DNA from: Areca catechu
Lineage: Eukaryota; Streptophyta; Magnoliopsida; Arecales; Arecaceae
Assembly (NCBI GenBank): GCA_021397845.1
Contig: CM038053.1
Span: 149,876,041 to 149,940,040, forward strand
Reading direction: 5' to 3'
Length of the DNA: 64,000 bases
Shown: positions 21,372 through 32,397 of the stretch, piece after piece
How the letters are laid out: every line of letters starts with the position of its first letter
Numbering within the stretch: position 1 is the first letter of the stretch
Translations under genes and position numbers: made by a program
The notes under the pieces: generated by a model
The model's input: the letters and a program-made list of their open reading frames with translations, nothing else
Told to the model about the DNA's origin: nothing
Database searches by the model: none

Positions 21372-22208
21372 GCTGAACTTCAGGTTCAGGGACTACTAAG
21401 ACAGAAGAAGAAAGTGACTTTTAGAGCAAGGGTCTACCTCTCTGCGATTCGAAAAGCAAGAAGATGGGACATATTTAATGGCACTTCGTGCCCACTAACG
21501 CCCGTAGAGGCATGTTCCACTTCTTCCTCCAAACCAACCAGAAGGTGCCACGTGTCGAGGTGACGCGTCGAGACCTGGACGGCCTTTCCACAGACGATAC
21601 ACTCATTAATAACCACCCTCGAGAAAGGGGTTAACGACGCTTCGAATCTGGAGCGACCCTTTTCGTATGGGTATGACATCAATGGCCATCTTCGAAAAAG
21701 AACACTTGGCGGCTTCCAAGATGCATGGAAGCACAGCCACTCAAATACCAATGCGATCAGCAACAACAATAAAGAATGTGCTCGATGTCCTGGACCCAAC
21801 CATCGATGACAGGGCGACATCTGTCCACCACGCGACCGCCAATTCGGAGGAAATAACCTTAATGGATGGTCAACACCAGTCCGACTAGGACCAATCCCAA
21901 TCCGAAAAGTCGATCAGGTCCTTTCCAGACCGATCCACTGTGCTGAAGGAATCAGCGATGACTCAATGGCATTACAGTTTCACTTCAAGGTTAGTTTTTA
22001 GTTCGGACTGAAAACATCGATTCTGAATTCCTTACCCTAGATGCCTACTACCGAACAACCGGTCAATCTTCTACGTACCTATCGGGAGACGATCAACTCG
22101 GAAGAGATTAACTCAAAGAAAATCAGCCATTTATTTCAAAGAGGAGAGACCCTCATCTCAAAAGGAGACATTACAACTAGTTGGCAAAAAAGAGAAAAAA
22201 TAATAATT
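21372..22208. other. spacer between antisense modules A and B
   Basis: No convincing domain. A CCACGTGTCG G-box-like site lies near 21549, upstream of module A when read on the minus strand, so this may hold its promoter. The open frames here are short and lack recognisable motifs. Confidence 0.35.
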
Positions 22209-23329
22209 TTATCCTTCGACAACCCCTTCAACAGTCGAAGCAGAAGTCAAGACTTTGTCAGTGGCCATCCCGTCACCCTTAGCAGGATGCACCGATGTCT
22301 CTTCGACTGGAGCCCCTACTGCCTTGGCCCCGTTCCCCAGAATGGCGGCCGAAGAGAAGTCCAGATTGGGGTAAAGCCTCCTAACTTTACCCAAATAATC
22401 AGCATGGCCAAGGAGATAACTCTCCGCCGCAGCTTCATGCACCTCATCTTTAAAGACCTGCGAGCCCTTGTAAGCTTCAATGGCCAGGAAAGACCTCTCC
22501 TTAGCCTGCACCACCTGAGGCCACTGAAAGTTCCGTCTCTATTTCGCTAATCCTCCTTTTCAGTTTGGCTCGTTGAGTCTTCATCTCCTCAGCATCCCGA
22601 AGACATTCCCCCAACAACAGCTCGAGAGAGATCACCTTCCTTCTCTTCTTCTACAGAACAATCACCATGTCTGTCGCCTGCGCCTGGAGCATCCCCAGTT
22701 GTCTTCTCAAGACATCATTAGAGGCCATGGCCTTACTCAACTCCCCCTTCTGTGGCAATCCGAAGCTCCTCGGTGGCATCCCTTTCAGCTATGGCTGAAG
22801 TCACCTGACTTTGGAGGTCTTCGTCGAAGCCGATAGACTAACGAACACTTCTTTCCAGTAAGGAAAGGTCGTGAGAATCCTGCCAAAGAGAAGCACATGC
22901 AAAGTCAACCTGGCAGACATGCACAGGCATACGACGCACATACCAAAATCTACCTGTTGTATTCTAGGAAGGATGGCAGAGAGAGGATCCTCAAACTCCC
23001 GCCTCTCGATCTCAGTGGCAGGTGCCCACACCCCACGGGGCTCCTCCCCTCCATGGCCGGCACCGCGGGCTTGACATCTTCAACGCACGGGGGAATCCCG
23101 CCAACATGTGGCGGGCTCGACCCCCCAGACAGCCTAGCTAGCACGACTCTTCCGGGAGAGGGAAGTTCCTCCCCTGAGGAAGATCCTTCTTGACTAGGAT
23201 GCCACTCTCAACCTGAATGCGCGGCAATGCCAAGACATATCTCCACTGCCGATCTGATCTCCTCACCGGGAGGCCCCTTATCGACCTCCTCCTTGTAGCC
23301 TCCCTAAGCCGTGCTACATTTGGCTTCAT
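22209..23329 (-). pseudogene. antisense module B: partial second copy of the Tat antisense gene
   Basis: On the minus strand MKPNVARLREATRRRS (23329 downward) resembles the second-exon start of the main antisense gene (GKMRPDLGLLRESTKKK near 25285). A helical, charged coiled-coil region follows in broken frames (about 22830-22560). It ends in the open ORF 22514-22209 with FKDEVHEAAAESYLLGHADY and VRRLYPNLDFSS, the same C-terminal domain as modules A and C. I see no N-terminal domain for this copy. Stops and frame changes make it a pseudogene or a set of exons I cannot join. Confidence 0.55.
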
Positions 23330-24019
23330 GCCATGACAAGCCCCTTGAATGACAAGGGGAGAAGGAGGAAAAATGGTGCTGGGAGCAACTTCGCCAAGGG
23401 CAGATAAGGTTCAACCTAGGAGACCCCTTTTCCTTATATCGAAATCATTGAAAGCTTAGGTCAAATGCTCTTGTTTCCATTAAACCTCTAGGCACGCCAT
23501 GCACGTTTTCCCTAATTGGCGAGGGCCCCCAATCTACGTGCCATGGGGGGGACCATTGGAAGTTTAAAAGCTGCACGGCTGGCGAACTCCGGAGAACCAA
23601 GAGTCACCCCTGGAAATGAATTTCCTAGTTATGAATCCTGAAAACCAAGGGACAAAATTTGTGTTTGGGAAGAATCGACTTGGAAAGGAATCATGTGGCC
23701 CGGTTCAACGGCCTAGTCAAAACCAAGATTCGAGGACTCTACACTTAGAGAAAATTTTTAATATTCTGCTTCGGATATTATCACTCTCTGGAGGAAAAAG
23801 AAGTCTTTCATTCATCCCAGGAAAGCTGCCAATTACACGCAAAGAAGAAAGCAAGAAATACAAGGCTTGAAGCCTATCAGACCCTATGAACCGACTAAAG
23901 AAGCCCCCGAGTCAATGGAACGAAGGATTCTTCAATTTGAGTTGGAAGGACCTCCTCGATCTAGGCCAAGGCCAAAGACTCTTTAGCCTAAGCCTCTTCG
24001 ACTGGGACCGGTCCTGCTG
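23330..24019. other. spacer between antisense modules B and C
   Basis: GC-rich, with no independent domain recognised. The plus-strand frames at 23616-23870 and 23886-24296 lie opposite the antisense gene or in the spacer and show no known motif. Confidence 0.35.
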
Positions 24020-26083
24020 GACCGTCCATAATCGACTCTTCGGCCGCAACCGGGACTTCTTCCGTTTGGTCCGATACCCTTCCAGACTCGACGAGGGCCC
24101 CGATCCCTTCCTCCTCTTCTTCTTCAATCTCGAATGGTGGGATGCTAGAAAGGTCGAGATCAAGAAAGACTTCGCCAACTCTACTAAGTCCATCATTGAA
24201 GCCGTATTGGTAGCTGAACAGGCTAGCTTCTATTACTTCCTTCTTGAACTGCGAAGACTTTTAGTCTTCGATCGCCTTAGCCGCCTGCTCCCTTAAAGCT
24301 TCTGACTCCTTCGCAGCCACATAAGCTTTCAGGGTCGCCTCATCGGCCCTCCTGATCGCCTCCTCTGTCATCTTAGCCAAGTATTCTGCCTTCTCCTAGT
24401 TTTCTTTGACAGAATATTCCAATGAGTGAATCTACTTCTTCCTCTTCCTTGACTTCACCTCCTGCTCAGAGATCCTTAGTTGAGCCTTCTGCAGCTTGCC
24501 TTTCAGATCCTGAACTTCGGCGTTCCTACGGGTGAGCTGCTCCTCCATGGACAGCTTCAATTCTTCGGCCACCTCCCTTTCGGCCTTGGCCACCTAAAGC
24601 TCCTCCTTCAAACCATGAAGGACGACATCGATGTTCCCCAGCCCTTTTTCTAAGAAGGTGATGTCGTAGAGCAGCTGCGCCAACATAATGAAGCATAAAG
24701 AAACATAAGATTGGTCATAGCATGAATGGCCTATTGAAAACAAGAGAAAAGATGACTGCTCTACCTGCAAAAAAGAGGAAAAAGAAGAATCGGACGCCTT
24801 GGCAAGGCTCCGATCCTGGACAAACGGCCAAGTCATGGGGCAGCAAGACCCCCTTCAGCACCCGCATGGCCACATCGGGGATGGCGAGACCCCCCATGTC
24901 AGAGAGCCACGAGTGGTCCACAGGGCAATCCCTGCCCAAAGGAGTCCAACCCAGAGAAGTCTGCCTCACGGACTCTCAACTTGTGGTGCCTTCCCCCTAT
25001 CTATAGTAGGGGGGCAAGGCAATGGTATGTCGGCTACCGGAGATGGGCTCTCCCTGATACGGATCGGGGAGTCAGCCCTCAGCAAAGGTTAAGTCGGTGA
25101 AGGCTCAGCCGAGAGTTCCACTGCCGACACTTCACCCCTTCCAGGCATCCCCCTGGAGGACGAAGTACTTATACTGAGGCCTTCTCGAGCCTTCTTTTGG
25201 ACCTCTATTCTCGAAAAGGATGCCTAAGCCACCTTCTTCTTGGTGGATTCACGAAGCAAGCCCAAATCAGGCCTCATCTTGCCGCCTACAGATAAAAGCA
25301 ATTATCGAGATTAGCTAAGCGATGAAACCATAGAAAATGGAAAAAGCCGAAGTTTTCTACCGCTTGTACCTAGCATGGGAAACTCGCTGATCCCGGTAAG
25401 GTGAAGTTCTTCTCCTCTAATAGCTCTTGGATGGAAACAGCCTCTAAACTAGATAACAAGATATAGTCGGGTTGGTCGGCCACAAGAACCTTCTTGCCGG
25501 CATTAGCATCCAAACGAAGCTCTCCCCACTCACTATTAAAGCTCCATAGTTGAGAGGAGAAAACAAAAACAAAATTGGGCTTCCACCTATGGATGGCGCT
25601 GGGCATGTCCTTCATTATTTTACGACCGGGATGAGGACCGATAACCCACCATCCATGGTCATGGAAGTCCCTTTTCAAAACAAAGAGGGAAGTAAACAGA
25701 TTGGTCCTAGGCCTCACATTAGCTATGTGACACCGGACCAAGAACCCGCAGATGTTTTGAATACTATTCAAAGTCAACTGTGCAGGCATGACCTGGTACA
25801 TGTAGAAAACCTTAACGAATAGGGAGTGCAACGGGAAACGAAGACCAGCCTTCAAATGATCTTTGTATACGGCGATGTATCCAGCGGGAGGCCTATTTAC
25901 CCGCTCTTCGGGTTTTGGAAGTATCAGAAGGAATCCTTCGGGTAGGCAATAACGCTCCCGAAGGTGGGCTATCTTCCTAGGTAAGACAGAACTAGGGACC
26001 AACTCCGGTCTGACTTCATCGCCAGCACCATAAGACCCAGCCTCCCTCCCACTGGTGGCACGGGCTCCTACAGACTCAGCCAT
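24020..26083 (-). CDS. main Tat antisense gene (putative gypsy-type transposon domain plus coiled coil)
   Basis: The start MAESVGARATSG lies at 26083, with an in-frame ATG 18 bases upstream at 26101. Exon 1 is open for over 230 codons and carries the plant 'putative gypsy type transposon' domain (Pfam PF04195 type): LPEGFLLILPKPEERVN, then LKAGLRFPLHSLFVKVF, then VMPAQLTLNSIQNICGF, about residues 50-130. A likely intron with GT-AG ends spans 25286-25369. After it GKMRPDLGLLRESTKKK starts exon 2, and a coiled-coil region follows (about 24840-24400, with stops). The C-terminal block is FKKEVIEASLFSYQYGF near 24230-24180 with an acidic tail. A TAG sits at the exon 1 edge, and stops occur in exon 2 and the coiled coil, so the full product is probably lost although exon 1 is intact. 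The role of these antisense genes is unknown. Read as CDS for exon 1 and as decayed downstream. Confidence 0.65.
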
Positions 26084-26711
26084 GGTGGGAAAGAAACACA
26101 AAGGAGAAATGAAAGCACCCTACATGCGGGAGAAGACTGGAGACCAGAAGTGAGAAAGGGCTGAGCAAAAGGCAAAAAAAGACAAACAAAGACAGAGAAG
26201 CTTCCTCGACCAGTCCTTCCCTTCCTTTAAAAAAGGGATGATGAGCATCCTAGGATGCCCCCCTCCCCTCGAAGGAAGGGACTCCCTCTCTAAGCCCGCC
26301 ACATGAGTAGAACGCCGGAGGCGGACACGAAGTTCCTAGCGACTTCAAGATAATTTGACGTAGGAGAAATCAAAAGTCATGATCCGCGTGACCTCACCCG
26401 ACGGCATGGATGAAGCTTTCATCTTCTCCAAGGGATAGGAGGGTGCCATGTCCTCCGCCCAAATTACAAGGAAAAGACTGGTCGAACTGCCGTAGCAGAA
26501 GAAAGGGAAACGACCCGTCGAATGACCCTTTCCTTTCATACACTCCAGTAAGGAAGCAATGGCTGTCCTCAACTTGATCTCCGAATCAAATAGCAGTTAT
26601 AGCCAGTGACCAAACGGGATGTCTCTCCATCATTGGCTGCACTTTTTCCAGAAGGAAACGATAGCCCAGCAGTACTCTCACTCTTCGAGGCAAATCTTTG
26701 CTTCGAAAACT

Positions 26712-26727
26712 GAGAGTGGGGAGCAAT
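26712..26727 (+). promoter_or_regulatory. polypurine tract of Tat element 1
   Basis: GAGAGTGGGGAGCAAT lies immediately before the 3' LTR at 26728. Confidence 0.85.
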
Positions 26728-27609
26728 TGTTGGGATATGCTAGTTCAAGCACCAGATAATATCGGTTCGACCGCCTGCCAGTTCTTCGAACCGCAAATTT
26801 AGACCGAAATGCCCAAAGAGAGAGCCACGAGAATGGATGAAGTGGCACCTCGGGCCCTCATCACATCGTAGGCTTGGTCTTCGGCCTTATCCGAGGACTT
26901 TGATCCTGAAGATCGATCTCCTGCGCACTGTTGAAAGAAGCCGACCCGAAGAAGACAAGCTCGAAGACGATGCCAGGGCAGCCCTACGATCCATTCTAAA
27001 GCGAGAAGCTTCGTGACAAGCGGCCGAAATATCTTTGAACTTTCCCAGTGAGGCAGGATGAAGATATTTCAGCGACACGACAATAGCCCTTCATAAAGGG
27101 GAGACCAGGAAGCGGATCTCCGATCGACTCCATAATAACGAAAGAGGATACAGCGGTTACGAGTGGTCACCTTACCACTACTTTCGAATCATAACTGTTT
27201 TGAAATGGCCACACGGCCGCTAGTTCCAACTCTAACGCCTCCAACCTGGCCAGTATCTTTTGGTAATCGCCTACGGTTATAGGCGGGACGAAATTGAGTT
27301 GACTCCGCCTCAATCATAGGGTGAAAATACCGAGTGACAGACTGGTCCAATCACTATAAATATTGGTAAGAGGGGACACTCGAGGTAAGGGAAAAAAATC
27401 CTAGAAAAAAAATAATTCTTTCTTTCCTAGCTACCATTTTTTCTTTTCAGAACTGCTTTCTATTCTGTTGCTAGAACATGTCCCTGACTTAAGTATTGGA
27501 GTATTTTTACCGGAGAAAATTTAGTCAGAAATCTATTTTACAAGTAAGCAAGGAGAGTAAACCGGTGATCTAGTAATTTTGATGGACCAAGAAAGGTTCT
27601 ACGCCAACC
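26728..27609 (+). repeat. 3' LTR of Tat element 1
   Basis: 882 bp, TGTTGGGATATGC to ACGCCAACC, collinear with the 5' LTR, TATAAATA at 27355-27362. The last bases before GATAT fix the element end. Confidence 0.93.
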
Positions 27610-27614
27610 GATAT

Positions 27615-28148
27615 GGTGATTAATTTTGTCAACGTTATGATAGAAATTTTCTCATTATATAACAGGCAACTTTTCGTGTGCAGACCGACGCTATGTAGCC
27701 AAAATGTCCCATCACATCCTCCAGGAACATGACGGGCCACGAAATTCACCAGTCGGTGCGGCCCACCGTTTAAAAAAAGCTTGCCGGAAGCGCCCCGATA
27801 AAACCAGCAAGAGGCTTACCACCGGTTTTAACCTCCTCCTTCACTTATTTATTTATTTATTTATTTATTTAATTTTTTAGCCTTCTTGCAGGTCCGAACT
27901 AGCCCCGCCGGCCAAACCCGCATCATCAATCATAACCATGTGCTCTCTCAATTATCACATATCCACTTTTTCATGCTATTCATGAGGCGTCCTCCCCCAC
28001 CTTATTTATTCTCCTAAACCACCTCCTCTCCCACCACCACCTTATCCTCATCCTTCGATCATCACCATTCCAATTGGCTTCTCCTCTTTTTTTCCTCTCC
28101 ATCACCACCTTCTTCAAACCAGTTTAGTGGAAAGCTTTCTTTCTTCAC
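27615..28148 (+). promoter_or_regulatory. probable promoter and 5' leader of a small host gene
   Basis: Unlike the surrounding TE DNA, this stretch has a TTTA microsatellite (about 27843-27872), a CTTATTTATTCTCC element near 27998 and a long CT-rich leader (28010-28110), the pyrimidine-patch layout common at plant transcription starts. The transcription start is not determinable here. Confidence 0.45.
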
Positions 28149-28388
28149 ATGACTTCTCTTGTTCTTATCTTATCCGAGCTTCTTCGACCAAAGAGCGCTC
28201 AGCTTCTCGCCGCCGACTACTCCACGACTGCTCGCTCTTCTTCTGCCGCCATTGCCGCTGCCGCCGCCTCCTTGAGGAAGGGGAAGAGGGTTGGAAGCAA
28301 ATCGGCGAAATGTTCAGAGAGTGAAGACATCGATACCTTCGAGAATCCAACGGAGATGAAGATCTCGGTGGAAGCAATGTGGCAGTAG
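28149..28388 (+). CDS. small host protein of unknown function (79 aa)
   Basis: The single-exon ORF begins MTSLVLILSELLRPKSAQ, a hydrophobic segment of about 12 residues followed by a basic residue. Next come a Ser/Ala-rich stretch with an alanine run (about residues 30-42), a Lys/Arg-rich patch (LRKGKRVGSKSAK) and an acidic C-terminus ending EAMWQ. The GC-rich, synonymous-position-biased codons, the CT-rich leader and a downstream region resembling a 3' UTR distinguish it from the TEs on both sides. I do not recognise the family and give no function. The N-terminal hydrophobic run could be an organelle-targeting or membrane-associating segment. A start at 28127 in another frame is less likely because it lacks these compositional features. 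Confidence 0.55.
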   Translation: MTSLVLILSELLRPKSAQLLAADYSTTARSSSAAIAAAAASLRKGKRVGSKSAKCSESEDIDTFENPTEMKISVEAMWQ

Positions 28389-28520
28389 ATCATGTTGTTA
28401 TTGTGGTGTTGATTGTTTGAGATTCATGTAGATATATATAAAACTTTGTAAACTACGTTAACCGTACATTTTGGATAATTTCAATGAAATGGAGCTATGT
28501 GATTATAAATCCGGTTGATT
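28389..28520 (+). terminator. probable 3' UTR and polyadenylation region
   Basis: T-rich and TTGTGGTG-containing sequence follows the stop codon. AATGAAATGG at about 28481 is a near-upstream-like A-rich element, with ATAAAT near 28505. Plant poly(A) signals are loose, so the site is approximate. Confidence 0.35.
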
Positions 28521-29233
28521 TGTTGAGGTCTCTCATGGACAACTGTTTTTTCCTTTTTTTCTTTTTTTTTTTTATTTTTTAAGAGGAAATTGGCTTCCAC
28601 GAACTTTTTTTCAGTCTTATTATTTTATTTATATTTTATTTATTTTTATGTTTGACGTTTTTGAGGGGAAATGATATATAATTATATCAATTCCGTCCTG
28701 CCGGGCAGCCCACTGGCTTTTTGCAATCCAGGTTGTTTCCTGGGCCGTTGTCCGATATGCAATGAGCACACCCACGGTAACAAATATCACATCCACCCGA
28801 AAAATACGGAACCGGCCCGTCCGTTGTATAATGATTGATCTTCTCTGTGAACCATTGGACCACGCTTTGTATAATTTTTAAAATGCAATGCTTGCTTCCT
28901 GATCTGTATTGGATGGATGAAAAAAAAAAAAAAAATCGTCCAAGTGGTAGCCAAAGTGGAAGGGATGTTTTCATACATTCTCCGCCTCTAAAGTTGGACG
29001 CATAATATTTGTAGGAAGGATGCAAACTCAGAATGCTGAAATATAAAAATAAAAATTTTAGGTAAAAGAATGATTGGTACACAAGAATGATCCACTCTTT
29101 CGTATGAAGGATACAAACCCAGAATGCTGAAATATAAAAAATAATTTTAGGCAAAAGAATGATCGGTACACAAGAATGATATACGTGTTTTTTTTTGGTA
29201 CATGATATACAACGTGTTTTAATAGATTCGAGA
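28521..29233. other. non-coding region with a 91-bp tandem duplication
   Basis: GAATGCTGAAATATAAAAA starts at 29031 and again at 29122 within parallel segments (about 29011-29190). A run of 15 A residues lies at 28920-28935. The minus-strand frames of up to 183 codons across this stretch are low-complexity and read through the duplicated unit. I do not call them genes. Confidence 0.5.
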
Positions 29234-29352
29234 GGCACCTAATTGTATAATACAAGGATGTCTTTGGAGTTTTTTTTTTAAATAATATTTTTTAAAAAAA
29301 TAATTACAAAAATAGGTTATACAAAACTTATTTATCGATGTAGGTGGTTGGA
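29234..29352 (+). repeat. left terminal inverted repeat of the MULE
   Basis: It pairs with 37440-37553. Matching parts include the GTCTTTG/ACAAAGAC-like segment near the end, T-runs, AAAAATAGGT and ATCGATGTAGGTGG versus ACGGATCTAGGTGG. Similarity is about 70-75 percent by eye with small indels. Confidence 0.7.
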
Positions 29353-29363
29353 GTGACGTGGAT

Positions 29364-29426
29364 GAATTCATTCTTCGGAAGGACGAATTCAATTCAACTG
29401 AATTCGTCCTTTCAAAGGACGAATTC
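29364..29426. repeat. left subterminal palindromes
   Basis: 29400-29426 is a perfect palindrome with 13-base arms GAATTCGTCCTTT around one central base. A weaker copy (29364-29390) precedes it. The same arm recurs at the right end. Confidence 0.85.
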
Positions 29427-29599
29427 ATGTAGAAATTCATAAAAAAAAAAAATTTCGTGAATTTTGTTTTAAAAATATTGATTTTATATTAAAAATTTTG
29501 TTATTAAAATGAATTTGTTTTAAAAAAAATTTTAAAAACACCCATGAAATTTATATAAATCTATCAAAATTTTATTATAAAAAATTAATAAAAAAATTA

Positions 29600-29900
29600 C
29601 AGGACCGATATGTGGATCGATGGTCTGACCGATAGGTGGACCGATGATCACTGGTAGCAGGACTGGCAATCGAGATGGTGACAGGACCGATGATCAGATC
29701 CTGGTGGTAGCCGGACTGGAAATCGGGATGGTGACCGGACTCGGCCGAAGTCGGTGGCCCCTTGCTCCCTCGCCAGGTGGCCCCCTGAGACGGTCACTCT
29801 CGCCGTTCTCTAACTTGACCATCGGAGCTCCTTCACCGGGACCCCCGGCCAGGGCCTCTGACCTTGTCTTACAGGACTGAGAGCCAAGAGACCTCAGGAC
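29600..29900. other. GC-rich segment inside the MULE left part
   Basis: A sharp rise in GC against AT-rich surroundings. The first half repeats GGACCGATN-type units; the second half (29760-29880) has exon-like composition. No known protein is recognised in any frame. It may be captured host sequence or the 3' flank of the PMD gene. Confidence 0.4.
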
Positions 29901-30091
29901 GAGACAGTCTAATCAAATCAGCGGCTCTGAAGCCACATGCGCGGTGGCAAGATCGGCAACACAAATAAATAATGCTTGTCTATTTTAGGCCAGAACACAT
30001 ATAAACACATATGTAAATAAACACTTATATAAATAATTCTTATATAAATTAACAAGAAAACATGAATTACAATAAATTCTAAAATAAATGA

Positions 30092-32188
30092 CTATTCGGT
30101 CCCACATGGTGGCCGTCTCCTAGTGCGTGCAGGCTGTATACGACGACGGATCGGAAGTGGCTGATGCTGCTCTGTCTCATGCTCTATATCGTGTGATGCC
30201 TGATATGCAGCATGGTCTACATCATGTGATGCCTGCTGTGCAGATGTATGATGTGACGACGATGCTCCATGTCCGGAATAATCATGCTGCCAACCCATGA
30301 AATCCGGTGCAATAGTATAATCAAAATGTGATGCCACATCCAAAGTAGATGTGAACTCGTGCATCGGATGTGGAGAGGTGCTATGTCGTCTCGTACCTCG
30401 TTTGTGATGAGCTGACGGAGGTGCTCCGGATGAAGATGCAAATGGATAATAAGGCGAAGGAGTCTCGTCCTCCCTGTCTCCCTCCTGATAAAACTCATGG
30501 AGTGGAATCCGTGCATGCTCGCCAAGAGTATGGAGGGCAGAGTGACATATATCCTGTATATCCGGGGAGGTCGCACGCTCAAGTATCGTCGCAAAACTAC
30601 TACCCTGTAAATAAAAAAATTAATTAGTTTGACAAAATTTAAACGTATATTATAATTTAAATAATAAAATTTAAATTACTTACCATGTAATCATATACTG
30701 CACCATTGCGACTGATGAATCGATGAGTAATCCTACGATACCACTGCATATAAGGATCGTGATAATCCATGGTACCATCGAATGGATCGCCATGTATAAT
30801 ATAGTCATGACGACTCATCCATAACTGTATATAATCCTGATGAACGGTGGACCAATCCTGATCAGATCATCCTCTCATATCAATACGATGTAGTGCAGAC
30901 AACGTATCAAACTGATCTGGCATGACCTGTCGCATCCCGAACTGGCGCATCACTCTATCGGGTAAATGCCACTCTACTATATAAAAACATACTAGTGGCA
31001 CTCTACTACACCAGATCTCCTGACCCTGTAGACAGTAGTCTGGTAATTGTGCAATCATTGCGGCAGTATATGGCTGCCATATGACCTGTTTATAAATAAT
31101 TTAAAGTATAATTTATTAAACAAGAACAAATAAAACAAGACAATCATTATCAAAAATTCAATATTTATTACCTTATCGGGTCGCAGTCGATCAAGTAAAT
31201 AACGATACGAAGAGACCACATGCATAGGTACCTGTGTGACAGAAAAAAGATCTCTCCATCTACAAAATAAATTAATTAAATTAATTAATTAAAATAATAT
31301 ATATCATACATGGCATAAAAATATTATGTAAATTCTAAACTCACCTCATCCCTAATGGTCCCTGTGGTAAACCGGCTCCATCATCATCAAAATCGATCAT
31401 CGGATCTGGAGCCTGTCGAAGTAATCTGTGGGGTGCAATAATCGGAATTCTATCCCATGCCCATAACTGTAGTAGCAACAGCGGACCAGCAATATCAGTA
31501 ACATCTCTGTGGCTCGCCCTGCACATCTCTCTATACAACCTAGCAAGTCCAGTGCTACCCCAACTATACTGTCCGGCCGTCTCGAAATCCGCTAATAAAG
31601 GTAGAAATAATAGATGCATGTTGTTCCCAGATTTATCCATAAAAAGGCACCCACCCATCAACTGTAAAATATATGCTCGAGCATTGCACTGAATGGCTGC
31701 CTCATCCGCATCGAATGCTAAATCCTGGAAGTGCTCGGTAAGCCAGACCAAGCTCAGTCGAGATCCATGCAATCTATCATCCGGTGGGACGACCCCTAAT
31801 AACTCAAGACAAAGCTGCCTCCAGTCTACCCGTGTACTACCCGTCACTGGTAGACCATCTACTGGCAAACCTAGCGAACAGCAACATCCTGTAGGATGAT
31901 GGTCGCCTCTCCATGCAGAAAATGAAAAGTATGTGTCTCCGGACGCCACCGCTCGACGAGAGCAGTGATCAAATGCCAGTCCAATCTAATAAATCCAACA
32001 CGTGCTAGACCGTAGAATCTGGACTGCATCAGCAATGGCAAAATACGACGATCGAGCGGTATCGATCTGCACATAACCATCTCTCGACGTCGACAGTGCA
32101 AAACAACATCCTGTCCCTCCCAGACCAAAGATGATCTATGTGAAGGCTGACTGTGTAGTACACTACTATCAGAAGGACCAGGATCCAT
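30092..32188 (-). pseudogene. plant mobile domain (PMD) gene inside the MULE, four exons, two lesions
   Basis: Exons on the minus strand by GT-AG sites: 32188-31345, 31259-31172, 31085-30684 and 30604-30092, with introns of 85, 86 and 79 bp. The start MDPGPSDSSVLHSQ is followed by RIGFI-like RVGFIRLDWHLITA, LVERWRPETHTFHF and GEATIILQDVAV, then GLPVDGLPV: the core of the plant mobile domain (PF10536, found in MAIN/MAIL1-like proteins and in TE-borne copies). Later blocks are LFSVTQVPMHVVSSYRYLL and PLVCFYIVEWHLPDRVMRQF; the tail is His/Gln-rich. Lesions: a 1-bp frameshift near 31888 and a TGA at 30867-30869. Host PMD proteins act in the nucleus in silencing and RNA processing; the role of TE-borne copies is unknown. 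Confidence 0.85.
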
Positions 32189-32397
32189 AACTGCGATAAC
32201 TCAAAGAAAATCAATCACAAAGCCCATTTAATGCATAGTAAGGACATCAATCCATATACAAGCTATAAACATCAGACAATAAAACATATCCATATATTAC
32301 AATCCATCAAATAAAATACAAAGCAATCACAAGATTAGACTAATACATTACAATCCATATATTAAAACATTTGTAAAATATGACTGATATAATTTAA

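Larger units (their letters stand above)
13671..27609 (+). mobile_element. full-length Tat-lineage Gypsy LTR retrotransposon (13.9 kb)
   Basis: The element is flanked by a perfect GATAT duplication (13666-13670 and 27610-27614). Order on the plus strand: LTR, primer site, gag, protease, reverse transcriptase, RNase H, second RNase H, integrase, then about 6.7 kb of extra sequence before the purine tract and 3' LTR. The second (archaeal-like) RNase H, the DNGSS-type protease and an antisense gene with the plant 'putative gypsy type transposon' domain are recognised marks of the Tat lineage. LTRs are about 85-90 percent identical by eye and pol has many stops, so the copy is old and non-autonomous now. 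Confidence 0.95.

Noticed and set aside
28687..29238. 183-codon minus-strand ORF beside the small host gene
   Set aside because: It reads through a poly-A run (poly-F) and a 91-bp duplication. The repeated peptide segments come from the duplicated DNA.
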